From Armatimonadota bacterium (GTDB lineage Bacteria; Armatimonadota; Fimbriimonadia; Fimbriimonadales; Fimbriimonadaceae), in assembly GCA_016125185.1 (NCBI GenBank), contig WGMG01000005.1:62001-126000 (forward strand): DNA of 64,000 nucleotides, in the 5' to 3' direction. Positions 25,336 through 34,212 of the stretch are shown here, one piece after another. The stretch's first letter is position 1. Each line of letters begins with the position of its first letter. A model generated the notes under the pieces. It did no database searches, had not been told where the DNA came from, and worked only from the letters and a program-made list of their open reading frames with translations. The position numbers and the translations under genes are program-made.

Positions 25336-25449
25336 CCCAGCCCCCCAGACTCAAAATATCGTATAATTGAACCAAGATAGCTGGGCCGGTCAGTCGTTTC
25401 GGACGTATGCCCAAGGGGAGATTTTCTCAGCACGAGGCGGGCTGGACAG

Positions 25450-27468
25450 CTATCTCATATAGATCGTTTTGATCGCAACCGACCGTCGGCCGATGCTCGT
25501 CACACTCACCGACACCAACTCCTTCGCCGACAGCTTTTTGTGGATGTGCAGCAAGTTCGGCGCCCCTTCTTTCTCCCCCGGCTCCATCCTCGAATCGTCC
25601 GGGTGATTGATCGCCCGAATCGCGTCGATGAACGTCGACTGACTAATCGGCACCTGGCCGTTCTTGGCCATTATCGAGTTCGGGCCGTGCCTCTTCAGCG
25701 AGTGCCGAATGTCGTCGGCGCTGAGAGAGACCTTCCAGCCGAGCAAATTGACCCCCGATTGAGCCTCGATGCGCTTCGCCGCGAGCCTCCCAATCGTGGT
25801 CACCTGCAGATACTTGGTCGTGTTCTTGTGCTTCGCCGAGTCCTCGATGAACTGGACCACCGGCCCCATCGGAATCCAGCGGCCATCGGGCCCCCTTAGC
25901 TGATCTTCGTAGCCGCGAAAGACCGCCACGACTTCGTCAGTCGTAGCGCACCTCCCGAGCGATTCAAAGATGGCGGCATTTTCGGATTCCTCGATGAAGA
26001 GGGATTGAAATTCGCACTGCGCCGGACGGTCGCCCTTCAGCCTCGCAATCGCCTTCGCTTGCCACTTGCGAAGGTCTTCCAGCCGCCGAGAATCGTCCTG
26101 GTCGTCTTCAAACTCGAACGGATCGGACGAGGGCGACGCACCTCCGGGTGCCTCGCGCAGTTCGTCGCCATCCTCCATCGGAAGCAGGCCGATTTCGCTT
26201 CGCGCCTCGTTGATGGTCTTATACGGCCCGCCGCATTCCTTGGTCAGGCGCTCCGCCTTGGCGTCCGCCCGCTCCTCCATGTTTGGCCGGTTCGCCATTT
26301 CCAAGTCGGCAAACCCGAGCATCTCCAAAAGGTCGTCGAACAGCTCCTTCCGCAGAGCCAAAATCGAGCCGACGCCGAACATCGACGTGGCGTCCATCAT
26401 CGCTTCCTGCGAATACTTGTACTGCTCGCTGGCGTACCCAATCGACGCCGGATGAACCCCCATCATCGAGCACGTCCTGGCCATCAGCCACCGCTCGAAT
26501 TCCTGAAAATCGGCGTCCTTACGCGACTGATCCAGCAGCTTCGAAGTGCCGCTCGGCACGATTCGAGCCTTCTGACGCTCCTGTGTGTTCCCCGCCAAAA
26601 TCGAATCGAAATAGGCTTGGTACCGCTCGATTTGCTCCGGTGTCCACGTCTCCGGCGCGCCGATCAGCATGTTCGGATGGTTGCCCTCCGTCAGCCAAGA
26701 GCGGTTCCACTCGTCCGCCTTCAGCGCCGACATCACCACACTCAGCAGGTATTCGACCGGCGACTTGAAATAAGGCGAGTTGGTGACCGGCCACAAGCCG
26801 TCCCACAGCAGTTCCTTCGCGCTGAAGGTCCGCACCGGAACGCCCATCACTTGCTGTTCGAAGGCGTTATCCGAATCCTGCCACCCGTAGCTGTTGACCT
26901 TGGGACGAATCGTCGCCGCGTCGATCGCCAACGTCGTGTACGGCGTGCCGCCGCGGGTGAACTCGATGTAAACCGCGTAGTTGCCGATGACCAAGGCGTC
27001 TTCGAAAATCTCGTTTTGAAAGTGCCGCGGGCGTTTTCCAAACCCGCCGAGTCCGCCGTGACGGCCAAAAAATGCCGCCGCCTCCGCGCATCGGTTTCGG
27101 GTTTCCGCGCTGTGGTCATTCACGTCTTTCGGAATCACCTCGAACGGAACCGCCGCCGCCTCCCGCTTCAGATGGTTGATGCACGAGCGCAAAACGTCGT
27201 ACCGATCGGCAAAATTTCTCAAGAGTTCCAGGGACGCGACCGCCATCGGGCGTCGCTTGGTGGAGTGGGGCGTCGCCCACGTCCACATATTGTCCCATCG
27301 GTAGGCCTGCGGCTGATCGGTCAGCTTTTGGACGAGATCGTACATTCCCTGAAGCTGGCCATTGATCTGCCCATTGGTCGCTTCGAGAGCCTCGATTCGG
27401 CCAACATCGGCCCGTCGAAGTCTCTCCTGTTCTTCTAGGTATCGTCGGGAAACAAGGGGCATTTTCAT
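25450..27468 (-). CDS. Portal protein with C-terminal PBECR-type nuclease domain
   Basis: 672 aa from ATG 27468 (MKMPLVSRRY); a 23-residue longer start is possible. Residues 1-470 are a typical portal: N-terminal helix, then NHLKREAAAVPFEVIPKD, NEIFEDALVIGNYAVYIEF, 'LLWDGLWPVTNSPYFKSPVEYLL', and the stem region FEEFERWLMARTCSMMGVHPASIGY. The last 115 residues form a separate domain: WKVSLSADDIRHSLKRHG, NGQVPISQSTFIDAIRAINHPDDS and IGRRSVAIKTIYM. This matches the phage barnase-EndoU-ColicinE5/D-RelE (PBECR) nuclease layout (His in 'R-H-x-x-x-x-H'). Such domains fused to portal or MuF proteins are thought to be delivered with the DNA and act as RNases in the new host. Confidence 0.72.
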   Translation of the reverse strand: MKMPLVSRRYLEEQERLRRADVGRIEALEATNGQINGQLQGMYDLVQKLTDQPQAYRWDNMWTWATPHSTKRRPMAVASLELLRNFADRYDVLRSCINHLKREAAAVPFEVIPKDVNDHSAETRNRCAEAAAFFGRHGGLGGFGKRPRHFQNEIFEDALVIGNYAVYIEFTRGGTPYTTLAIDAATIRPKVNSYGWQDSDNAFEQQVMGVPVRTFSAKELLWDGLWPVTNSPYFKSPVEYLLSVVMSALKADEWNRSWLTEGNHPNMLIGAPETWTPEQIERYQAYFDSILAGNTQERQKARIVPSGTSKLLDQSRKDADFQEFERWLMARTCSMMGVHPASIGYASEQYKYSQEAMMDATSMFGVGSILALRKELFDDLLEMLGFADLEMANRPNMEERADAKAERLTKECGGPYKTINEARSEIGLLPMEDGDELREAPGGASPSSDPFEFEDDQDDSRRLEDLRKWQAKAIARLKGDRPAQCEFQSLFIEESENAAIFESLGRCATTDEVVAVFRGYEDQLRGPDGRWIPMGPVVQFIEDSAKHKNTTKYLQVTTIGRLAAKRIEAQSGVNLLGWKVSLSADDIRHSLKRHGPNSIMAKNGQVPISQSTFIDAIRAINHPDDSRMEPGEKEGAPNLLHIHKKLSAKELVSVSVTSIGRRSVAIKTIYMR

Positions 27469-27537
27469 GGCTTTTTGGATGGTGGGTAAGTTTGAGTTAC
27501 AGAAGAGCTTCAACCCTCTCCTCGGAAACGCGGACAT

Positions 27538-27769
27538 GGTCTCTGATATTCGCGCCTTCCTACAATCGGTACACAGTGACAGGCCTTACCTTCGCTCAGG
27601 TGCGCTGTAATCGTGTTCCTTGATGCTCCAGCCATTCAGGCCATTGCCTAAATAGAAGACATCTTTAGCGGGGTGACGAGCGATCTAAGCTAGACTAAAA
27701 CTAAATTTTGATTCGGGTTAACCGGCCAGCAAAATAGCTAGTTAATCATCGGGCGCCTTGTCAACCTAT
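27538..27769. other. Intergenic region
   Basis: AT-richer sequence between the portal and the moron pair. I see no gene and no strong terminator; the base composition change begins near 27.6 kb. Confidence 0.35.
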
Positions 27770-28342
27770 TCAAGAATTTTCATTCTTTAGTGATTCGTAC
27801 ACAGACCTTACGATAAACAGGAGCATTATTAGCAGAAATACAAAGAAGTAGATTGACAAGCATTCCATTATGCGAAAGGCAGCTGTTGGAGGTGAGGCAA
27901 CTGTACCCATACTCGGCTGCTTAGGCACCATGCACAGGCAGCCAACCCACAATGCAACGTCAAAAAGAGATACGAGAATACAGAAACAAATACAAACTAG
28001 GTTCCCGTGAGAAGATTTCTTTTGATCCGTGAGGTACCGTATCTCAACTTTCGCATCGGTAGTCTCGGTACCATTTTGAGTTAGTCTCGTAATTTCATCT
28101 CTAATCCTGCGTTCCTGATCACTAGCAGGTACGAGCATTCCAAGCATAAGGGCAGAGTAAATTGAGACGGCCGTAATGATTGTCGATATCTGGGTTTCAG
28201 ACAGATTGAAGCCCCATAAAAGTGGTGCCAGCGCAACAAGTGGCATGAAATGCGCCGTGAATGTCACGTACAGCTCCATGGAACGGTACTGATCTCTTAG
28301 CAGACGCAAGATGACATTATCCAGAAATCGAAGTGCTTTCAT
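27770..28342 (-). CDS. Moron: four-helix membrane protein of a two-gene pair
   Basis: 190 aa, start overlapping the upstream stop by 4 nt. Hydrophobic helices lie near 28-45, 52-72, 113-135 and 162-183. A cytoplasmic loop of about 35 polar residues sits between helices 2 and 3. It is paired with the soluble 295-aa protein upstream. Both are more AT-rich than the phage genes and separate the terminase and portal genes, which are normally adjacent. The architecture 'soluble sensor plus multi-pass membrane protein' is common in abortive-infection systems; no known family is recognised. Confidence 0.55.
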   Translation of the reverse strand: MKALRFLDNVILRLLRDQYRSMELYVTFTAHFMPLVALAPLLWGFNLSETQISTIITAVSIYSALMLGMLVPASDQERRIRDEITRLTQNGTETTDAKVEIRYLTDQKKSSHGNLVCICFCILVSLFDVALWVGCLCMVPKQPSMGTVASPPTAAFRIMECLSIYFFVFLLIMLLFIVRSVYESLKNENS

Positions 28343-29226
28343 AAACTCAAGGTAGCTTCAGAGATCGTCTTCGCATAATCGAGCAACGATTGCAGTTTGA
28401 AGCCGTTGTCGTCCATCTCTATCTGGCCCTCAAATGTTGGTTTTCCAACCGCTTCAATGTCACTCAGCACGGTCACTTGCTTACCATTCATGTCCATTGT
28501 GAACCTAGCTGTATCCGGCACAAATTCCGAAACAGATGAAAAAGACACTCCTTCTTTCTTACTCTTTAACATCCCTAGAAAGCTATTGAGCGTACCCTTA
28601 GCATGTGGCTCGACACTAACCGTAATCCTTGAAATCTCTTTCATGCTTCCAAGTTCAGCAAGATTCCCAAAACCAAAACCGTCGCGAATTCGCTTTGTGA
28701 AGGTTATCTTTTTAAGGTTAGATTGCTTAATTTTATCGGGTAGATCAAGTGGGGCAACTCGCAACGGCCTGAATATCAAACCATCCTTAAGCAATGGCTT
28801 TTTAACTCTTCCTAGAATGAAACTTGTATTGCAGACGATCCCACGTTGCTGGAGCATCATTGCCCCCTGCGTGCCCTTCTTTGGAATATAGAAACTAAAG
28901 AAGTAAGAATCTAGCGCTGACTCATTCCTCTCAATGTTCTTGTTGTTAGCGTGGCTATCGATATTAACCACACGCCGACGTTCCCCGTGAAAACCATGCT
29001 CAATGAACCCGTAGATATATCTATCGTTGGGAATAGTAGCTACTTCAACTAGATCCGTAAACGTTCGATCTCCAGCCACCGACCCAATACTGCTTCGAAG
29101 AATATCGGAAAGCGTGACAAAGAAGTCCTTCCCATTGACCGTTGATAATTCGTCGTCTTTCCTATGTGCGGGCCCGGCCGTAAAGGTGTAGACGGCAAAT
29201 ACCGCTGGTTGAACAAGTCCACTCAC
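28339..29226 (-). CDS. Moron: soluble protein coupled to four-helix membrane partner
   Basis: 295 aa with a GTG start 6 nt after a TATAAT box. No signal or membrane segment. A hydrophobic first strand (VQPAVFAVYTFTAG) is followed by alternating alpha/beta sequence (RYIYGFIEHGFHGERRRVVNI; ALDSYFFSFYIPKKGTQGAMMLQQRGI). The layout recalls unnamed 'toxin/abortive-infection' proteins of 250-300 aa, but I cannot assign one. The gene interrupts the terminase-portal order, has its own promoter and has low GC, all signs of recent gain. Confidence 0.55.
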   Translation of the reverse strand: MSGLVQPAVFAVYTFTAGPAHRKDDELSTVNGKDFFVTLSDILRSSIGSVAGDRTFTDLVEVATIPNDRYIYGFIEHGFHGERRRVVNIDSHANNKNIERNESALDSYFFSFYIPKKGTQGAMMLQQRGIVCNTSFILGRVKKPLLKDGLIFRPLRVAPLDLPDKIKQSNLKKITFTKRIRDGFGFGNLAELGSMKEISRITVSVEPHAKGTLNSFLGMLKSKKEGVSFSSVSEFVPDTARFTMDMNGKQVTVLSDIEAVGKPTFEGQIEMDDNGFKLQSLLDYAKTISEATLSL

Positions 29227-29232
29227 TAGGCA

Positions 29233-29238
29233 ATTATA
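29233..29238 (-). promoter_or_regulatory. -10 box of two-gene moron
   Basis: Perfect TATAAT on the minus strand, ending 6 nt before the GTG at 29226, the same spacing as the plus-strand morons. The region 29239-29475 upstream holds no gene. Confidence 0.6.
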
Positions 29239-29475
29239 TCACTGAGATCTTTCTTCGTGTCCCATCTTTCCTTCGCTACCGAACTAACTATCTCAGAACA
29301 CCCTTAGCTGCGTAGGGGCGAGGCCCGAGCTTTGCCGTCCTAGAAATGGCCAAGTCTGCCGAACGCAGCCGAAACAGGACTCATTTCACCTATTCCCGGC
29401 CTTCAGCAACCTTTTGACATGATCAGCAACAACAAGAGAGCACTCCATTGCTTATATGGCAATCAAATTGACCAA

Positions 29476-30930
29476 CTACCCCTTTTTGGTCAATCTATCG
29501 AGCAGGTTGGCGTCGTCCATCCAACTATTGGGGAAGATCATGGTATTAATGGCGTCGCTGGCCGCATCGACTTGGTCGTCGTGGCGATGGCTTTCGTCTT
29601 CGCGGAAGTCTTGGTGTTCGTCTCGAAATGGGGCATTCCAGGCTCCTTTCACCATTCGGGCGTTGCCCTCGTTCATCAGTCGTTGCCACGTTCTGGCGCG
29701 GACCGATTTCTTTTTGGTCAACTGATAGGCTTCGACATCGGTCAATCCGTTCACACGGATTCGCTTGACCATGTCGTCGGCCCACAGCTTTCCCGCCGCA
29801 CCCGGGTCCTGAGGAATCCGGATTCGCAGACGGTTTGTCCGAAACCCCGGATGATCCCTCACCGCGAGGCAAAATTGGATAATTCGCGGGTCGTAATTGT
29901 CCGATCCCCACTGACCTCGGATGAGATCGAGGACCGTCACGACGCCGTTTCGTTCCCGGCCGATGGCCACCCCGACCGTGTAGTCGCCGCCGCCCTCCGT
30001 CGCGCCGATGTCGAACGCCACGACGATTTCTTCGAAGGTCGGTAACCCGAATTCGTCGACCGTCACCAACTGTGACGGCTTGAAGAAGACGCCGTCCGCC
30101 CCCGCGACCTCGTGCTGAGACTCGCGCAGAAACGCCCGAAGCCCGATCTTATTGATCAGCTCTTCGCACGACTGCAGGTCTTGGCCCGCCCAGGTCGGCT
30201 CGCCGCTGACGATCCGGTGGACGTTTCGCCCGTCCTCGCGCTCGAAGGTCTCGACCACCAGGTTGCGCACCGCCGGTTCCGGCTGACCCACGATTCGATC
30301 GAGCAGAAAGTCGGCTCGGCCATCGACGAGTTGGGACATGATCCCGTTCTCGATGATCAGGTTCTGGAGGAACAAGATGCAGCAGTCTCGAGAGCCCGCC
30401 GGGATGATCGAAGTCGTGATCGCTCGAATCTTTTTCCGCGTCGTCCGCGCGTTGTCTTCCTGGTTGTCGATGTCGTCGAAAATGATGAGGTCGGGCCGAA
30501 ACTCGTCGAGCTTGATACCGCGCGCCGCAGTGTCGAGCCCTAGACTCTCGACGTTGAAGCCCGCCGCCGTCCGAAGCTGGTTTCGCTTCCAACCCTTCGA
30601 GTGTCCGTAGATCGAAAGCGAGCGCTGCTGGCCAATGGCCTCGAACAGCGTGGCGATCGCGGCGACATGCTTGTCCGCCTGGTCCTGCGTCTCGCTGACA
30701 TAGAGGACAAAGCGCCGCGGCAACTCGGCCTTGCAACCGATGTAGACGATGCCGAGCTCGCTGGTGGTCGACTTTGCCCCGCCCCGCGGCCACGGCTCGA
30801 CCTGCGCCGGCTGGTACGCACCCAACTTGAGGCTGTCGAACCATTCCCACAATCGGTGATGCCTGGCCGACATCGGGTAGCTCACGATTCGCGGAAAGTT
30901 GGTCGCTAGCCACGACTCATAATCACTCAT
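29476..30930 (-). CDS. Terminase large subunit
   Basis: 484 aa. Walker A-like PWPRGGAKST (residues 46-55), Walker B DLIIFDDID (147-155), motif III-like ILFLQNLI, and nuclease motif I VVAFDIGATEGGGDYT with a later ESHRHDDQVDAASDAI (Asp-x-x-Asp-A, nuclease motif III). The full-length ATPase-nuclease packages phage DNA through the portal. The expected small terminase upstream is missing; the next 600 bp hold repeats only. Confidence 0.85.
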   Translation of the reverse strand: MSDYESWLATNFPRIVSYPMSARHHRLWEWFDSLKLGAYQPAQVEPWPRGGAKSTTSELGIVYIGCKAELPRRFVLYVSETQDQADKHVAAIATLFEAIGQQRSLSIYGHSKGWKRNQLRTAAGFNVESLGLDTAARGIKLDEFRPDLIIFDDIDNQEDNARTTRKKIRAITTSIIPAGSRDCCILFLQNLIIENGIMSQLVDGRADFLLDRIVGQPEPAVRNLVVETFEREDGRNVHRIVSGEPTWAGQDLQSCEELINKIGLRAFLRESQHEVAGADGVFFKPSQLVTVDEFGLPTFEEIVVAFDIGATEGGGDYTVGVAIGRERNGVVTVLDLIRGQWGSDNYDPRIIQFCLAVRDHPGFRTNRLRIRIPQDPGAAGKLWADDMVKRIRVNGLTDVEAYQLTKKKSVRARTWQRLMNEGNARMVKGAWNAPFRDEHQDFREDESHRHDDQVDAASDAINTMIFPNSWMDDANLLDRLTKKG

Positions 30931-31056
30931 CGCACTAGATTGGATGGGCTCGCGTTGCGGGGGCCTTCTGCTTTCTGCCTTCTGCTTATTGAGTTAAGAA
31001 GGCAAAGGGCTCGCCATGCTAGGGCGAGGGCTTTGCACTCTGCACTCTGCTCTCTC

Positions 31057-31229
31057 TTTGGGAGTGCTCAAGCCTGCTTGAGCTTTAGACAATCGAAGCC
31101 TGCTTCGATGACTGGGATCGCGAATTCCCTCTCCGACTTCTCGCGAAGTGAAAGTCGGGGAGGGTGTCTCCTGACTCGTGTCAGGAGACGGGAGGGGAAA
31201 ATCCGCTGTCAATACCGATCAAAGGAGGT
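31057..31229. repeat. Palindromic repeat family A, copy 4
   Basis: Full unit with ATCGAAGCCTGCTTCGAT at 31092-31109 and TCTCCTGAC-TCGT-GTCAGGAGA. It is preceded by a low-complexity run of TGCACTCTGC-type repeats (31030-31055). Part of the gene-free stretch 30931-31547. Confidence 0.85.
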
Positions 31230-31241
31230 CAGCCCACTGGG

Positions 31242-31395
31242 AAGGTGGGCATCTTGCCCACCAAGAAACCAAAGCTAGTCGTAGCACTGGCAAGCGCTTG
31301 CCCCAAAGACGAAGCTATCATCTATCCCCCGGTTCAATCCTCATACCTCGGATTTCACCGGCCCCTTTCCTAAGGGGCATCTTAGAGTTGTCGTC
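31242..31395. repeat. Palindromic repeat family B, copy 1
   Basis: GGTGGGCA-TCT-TGCCCACC hairpin (31244-31262) followed by a conserved block (GCACTGGCAAGCGCTTG ... ATCTATCCCCCGGTTC) and CCCCTT...AAGGGG. Other copies begin at 33337 and 33786. Confidence 0.8.
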
Positions 31396-31547
31396 AAAAT
31401 GAAAACCGACCCACCCTCGACTTCCGACTAACCACGCTACTTCACGATGGGGTAGGCGGACTCCGTCAACGGACCAACCCAGATACCCCTTGTAGAAGGG
31501 GTCGGTGAGCTAGCGAACCGGGGGATAGGCGACCAAACCCACAACCC

Positions 31548-31943
31548 CTACTTCAGCGTAAAACCCGCGAACAGCGTCAATCCGCCCTTGTGACCCTGCT
31601 TGATCTCAAACGCCGGAGACACGTAAAACGTCAACTGGTCCGCCACCGTCACCGGAATCTTGCCCGTGAACGCCCCGACCGGAACGCCGGCCTTATCCAC
31701 CCCGCCAAACCAGAACACATCGATCGAGCGCTTCTTCGGCCCGACGCCCGAAAACGTCTTCCAAAACGCCGACACCCCGACCGCGGCCGAGCGAGTCTCC
31801 CGGTCATAAATCGCCTCAAAATTGTAGGTCTGCGGCAACACCGGCTGAACCGAAACCGGTCGAAAAGCAAGGTCGAGCCCGCCTTTCGCAAACGTCGACG
31901 CGGTCGCCAAGACCGCCATCACGATCATCAAAATTCGCTTCAT
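31548..31943 (-). CDS. Exported beta-rich protein of the lysis cassette
   Basis: 131 aa from ATG 31943, the start of a signal peptide (MKRILMIVMAVLATASTFA). The mature part is about 110 residues, beta-rich (FEAIYDRETRSAAVGVSAFWKTF; ADQLTFYVSPAFEIKQGHKGGLTLFAGFTLK) and ends in an aromatic-rich strand like outer-membrane proteins. The start overlaps the holin-candidate stop by 4 nt, so it belongs to the lysis operon. An outer-membrane-disrupting (spanin-like) role is possible, but no lipobox is present. Confidence 0.5.
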   Translation of the reverse strand: MKRILMIVMAVLATASTFAKGGLDLAFRPVSVQPVLPQTYNFEAIYDRETRSAAVGVSAFWKTFSGVGPKKRSIDVFWFGGVDKAGVPVGAFTGKIPVTVADQLTFYVSPAFEIKQGHKGGLTLFAGFTLK

Positions 31944-32134
31944 AACAGTTGAGTGAGCCCTCCGGCGGTCACGGCGCCGATCACCGCGCCCTGGAACCAT
32001 CGCCACGAGGCCAGGCCCCAATCATAGGCGTAGGCGTCCTTGAAGGACTTCCACGTCTTGAACGACGAGTAGTCGACGCGGGCCGCGGTGAGCGCACCGC
32101 CCAGCGCGCCGACGCCGAGGATTTTCCAATTCAC
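31940..32134 (-). CDS. Small membrane protein, holin candidate
   Basis: 64 aa, GTG start inside the stop of the upstream gene (GTGA). Two hydrophobic Gly/Ala-rich segments (ILGVGALGGALTAA at 4-17 and GAVIGAVTAGGLTQLL at the C-end) flank an aromatic amphipathic middle (FKTWKSFKDAYAYDWGLASWRWF). Short length, two membrane segments and the position next to endolysin fit a holin or pinholin. Confidence 0.5.
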   Translation of the reverse strand: MNWKILGVGALGGALTAARVDYSSFKTWKSFKDAYAYDWGLASWRWFQGAVIGAVTAGGLTQLL

Positions 32135-32343
32135 TTGAGCTTTTCCTTGATCCAGCCGAGATCGGATTTGATCACGGCGATGTCCTCGTGAACCGATTCG
32201 AGCCGGTCCACCTTTTCCTCCACCTGGCGAAACTTCTGCGACGTGACGCCGACATGGAAAATGCCCGCCACCAGCGCCGAAACCCACGCCCAAATGGAGT
32301 TGAAAAAGTCGTATGACGGCTGATGCTCCGGCGGATTAGGCAT
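32131..32343 (-). CDS. XhlA-like holin-associated protein
   Basis: 70 aa from ATG 32343, overlapping the endolysin stop by 8 bp. One membrane helix (residues 12-33, FFNSIWAWVSALVAGIFHVG) is followed by a C-terminal coiled coil (VEEKVDRLESVHEDIAVIKSDLGWIKEKLK). This is the XhlA / hemolysin-type lysis protein plan, although with the helix at the N-side. Confidence 0.5.
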   Translation of the reverse strand: MPNPPEHQPSYDFFNSIWAWVSALVAGIFHVGVTSQKFRQVEEKVDRLESVHEDIAVIKSDLGWIKEKLK

Positions 32344-32998
32344 GGTTAACCCCCGGAAAACTGTGCTTATCCACAAACAGCGGAATATCGGCCGGGTCGC
32401 CCACCCAAACCGAGAGGTCGGCGTCGTTGTCGCACCCCGAAATCCGATGCGGCTCCAGACCCTCGCCGTCGCCCGTGTACTGCCACATATTCAGGTCGTG
32501 GCCGCGGATCACGCGCGGCTCTTGGTCGCCATAACGCGACACCCACGCCGGGCATTTTCGCAGCGGCGAACTCGGCCCGATCAGGCATTTATCCTCCATC
32601 TCCAACAGCCATTCGCCGTAGTACAAAACCGGCGTCCGCCCGGTCTGCGCCAGCACGGTTCGCACGAAATCTTCGGCCTGCGCCACCGTCATCTGCGACT
32701 TCGGATACCGTTCGATGTCCAGCACCATCAGCCAACCCGGCTTTAGCAAAGCCAGGTAGTTTTTGGCCTGGATTACGCCGCTCCCGGCACCGCCAAAATG
32801 GTATCCGCCGACCCGCATTCCGGTGCTCGCCGCCCGATCGGGATAAGCGTCCATCCCCTGAATCGGAGCGAACAGGCGGTCGATGTAACCCAGCCCCTGC
32901 GAGGCCTTGAAGATGGCAAGCTGGATGCCCGCCCGCTTCATGTCCCAAAAAGAGCGCACGTGGTCGCCGCGGTAACCGTCGAAAATGAGTGGTTTCAT
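32336..32998 (-). CDS. GH25-type lysozyme (endolysin)
   Basis: 220 aa. IFDGYRGD (Asp7) at the start, AIFKASQGLGYIDR, GYHFGGAGS, and WLMVLDIERYPKS carrying the catalytic Asp94-x-Glu96 pair are the conserved beta-strand ends of GH25 muramidases. TPVLYYGEWLL, PAWVSRYG and LNMWQYTGDG complete the barrel. It hydrolyses the MurNAc-GlcNAc bond for host lysis. No signal peptide, so release depends on the holin genes just downstream. It heads the lysis cassette. Confidence 0.82.
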   Translation of the reverse strand: MKPLIFDGYRGDHVRSFWDMKRAGIQLAIFKASQGLGYIDRLFAPIQGMDAYPDRAASTGMRVGGYHFGGAGSGVIQAKNYLALLKPGWLMVLDIERYPKSQMTVAQAEDFVRTVLAQTGRTPVLYYGEWLLEMEDKCLIGPSSPLRKCPAWVSRYGDQEPRVIRGHDLNMWQYTGDGEGLEPHRISGCDNDADLSVWVGDPADIPLFVDKHSFPGVNHA

Positions 32999-32999
32999 G

Positions 33000-33079
33000 A
33001 TGAAAAGGGCAAAGGGCTCGCTTCGCTAGGGCGCGCTTTGCTAGGGCAAGGGCTCTGCACTGTGCACTGTGCACTCTGG
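33000..33079. other. Low-complexity AGGGC/TGCAC-repeat stretch
   Basis: Contains GGGCAAAGGGCTCGC, GCTAGGGC repeats and TGCACTGTGCACTGTGCACTC. Near-copies lie before the family A units at 31.0 and 35.5 kb. No gene. Confidence 0.5.
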
Positions 33080-33260
33080 AGTTCAGCCCCTTTGGGAGTG
33101 CTCAAGCCTGCTTGAGCTTTCGACAATCGAAGCCTGCTTCGATAACTGGGATCGTGATTCCCTCTCCAGATTCTCCGAAGGAAATCTGGGGAGGGTGTCT
33201 CCTGACTCGTGTCAGGAGACGGGAGGGGAAAATCCGCTGTCAATAACGATCAAAGGAGGT
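33080..33260. repeat. Palindromic repeat family A, copy 5
   Basis: Full unit, core palindrome at 33126-33143. The third hairpin differs (CCAGATTCTCCGAAGGAAATCTGG), showing compensatory change relative to copies 1 and 4. The stem is therefore probably under selection as a structure. Confidence 0.85.
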
Positions 33261-33336
33261 CGGCTCAATGGGAGCGGTGAGCGTCACGAAGTTCCCGCCG
33301 AGCATGGCGAGGGAAATGAGCGAAGCGAATCGGGAC

Positions 33337-33449
33337 CGCCCACCAAATCTAAGTCGTGGCACTGGTAAGCGCTTGGCCCAAAGACGAAGCCGTCATCTAT
33401 CCCCCGGTTCATTTCATTCACCGGCCCCTTTGCTAAGGGGCATCTTAGA
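33337..33449. repeat. Palindromic repeat family B, copy 2
   Basis: Shares CACTGGTAAGCGCTTGGCCCAAAGACG and the CCCCGGTTC block with 31242 and 33786, but lacks the GGTGGGCA hairpin at its left. Confidence 0.7.
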
Positions 33450-33595
33450 GTTAGTCGGCCAGCTGAGAGCGCGATTTCCCTCTCCGATTTCTTGCGAAGC
33501 GAAAGCGGGAGGGGCCGCAGTGAAGCCGTGGGGAGGATTCATGTGGAGTCGTTGAGCAGAGCGAAACGGTGGGGAGGATTCTGGGACGCCCAAAA

Positions 33596-33777
33596 GAGTT
33601 CAGCCCCTTTGGGAGTGCTCAAGCCTGCTTGAGCTTTCGACAATCGAAGCCTGCTTCGATAACTGGGATCGTGATTCCCTCTCCAGATTCTCCGAAGGAA
33701 ATCTGGGGAGGGTGTCTCCTGACTTGTGTCAGGAGACGGGAGGGGAAAATCCGCTGTCAATAACGATCAAAGGAGTT
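33596..33777. repeat. Palindromic repeat family A, copy 6
   Basis: Almost identical to copy 5 (same variant third hairpin), core palindrome at 33643-33660. This suggests recent local duplication. Confidence 0.85.
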
Positions 33778-33785
33778 CAGCCCAC

Positions 33786-33928
33786 TGGGAGGGTGGGCAT
33801 CCTGCCCACCAAATCTAAGTCGTGGCACTGGTAAGCGCTTGGCCCAAAGACGAAGCCGTCATCTATCCCCCGGTTCAATCCTCGCACCTCGGATTTCACC
33901 GGCCCCTTCCTCAAGGGGCATCTTAAGG
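33786..33928. repeat. Palindromic repeat family B, copy 3
   Basis: GGTGGGCA-TCC-TGCCCACC hairpin, conserved block, and a terminal CCCCTTCCTCAAGGGG hairpin. Confidence 0.8.
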
Positions 33929-33980
33929 TCGTCATCAGAATCAAAGGCTGCCGTAATGCACCGCATCAACCCTGAATTCC

Positions 33981-34063
33981 GAATAACCGCGCTACTCCAC
34001 GGGGAGGGTCCGCAATGGAGCCTGCCACAAAGGCAGGATTCATGTGGAGTAGCGTGGCTAGTC
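33981..34063. repeat. Palindromic repeat family C, copy 1
   Basis: Large inverted repeat: GCTACTCCAC (34001-34010) pairs with GTGGAGTAGC (34054-34063), enclosing CCTGCC-ACAAA-GGCAGG. Confidence 0.8.
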
Positions 34064-34096
34064 CGAAATCGAAATCAAGCCAACCAACTCGGGATA

Positions 34097-34212
34097 TTCC
34101 TTGGCGCAGGGACGTCGCATGACCGCGAAGCGGTCACAGACCTTAGCCCCGGGTGCAAGCACCCGGGGCGGACAACCATTCATTTTTCGACCCCGAAGCG
34201 GGTCGCAGCGAG
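34097..34212. repeat. Palindromic repeat family D, copy 1
   Basis: GACCGC-GAA-GCGGTC and an 11-bp perfect stem GCCCCGGGTGC-AA-GCACCCGGGGC (34146-34169). Confidence 0.85.
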
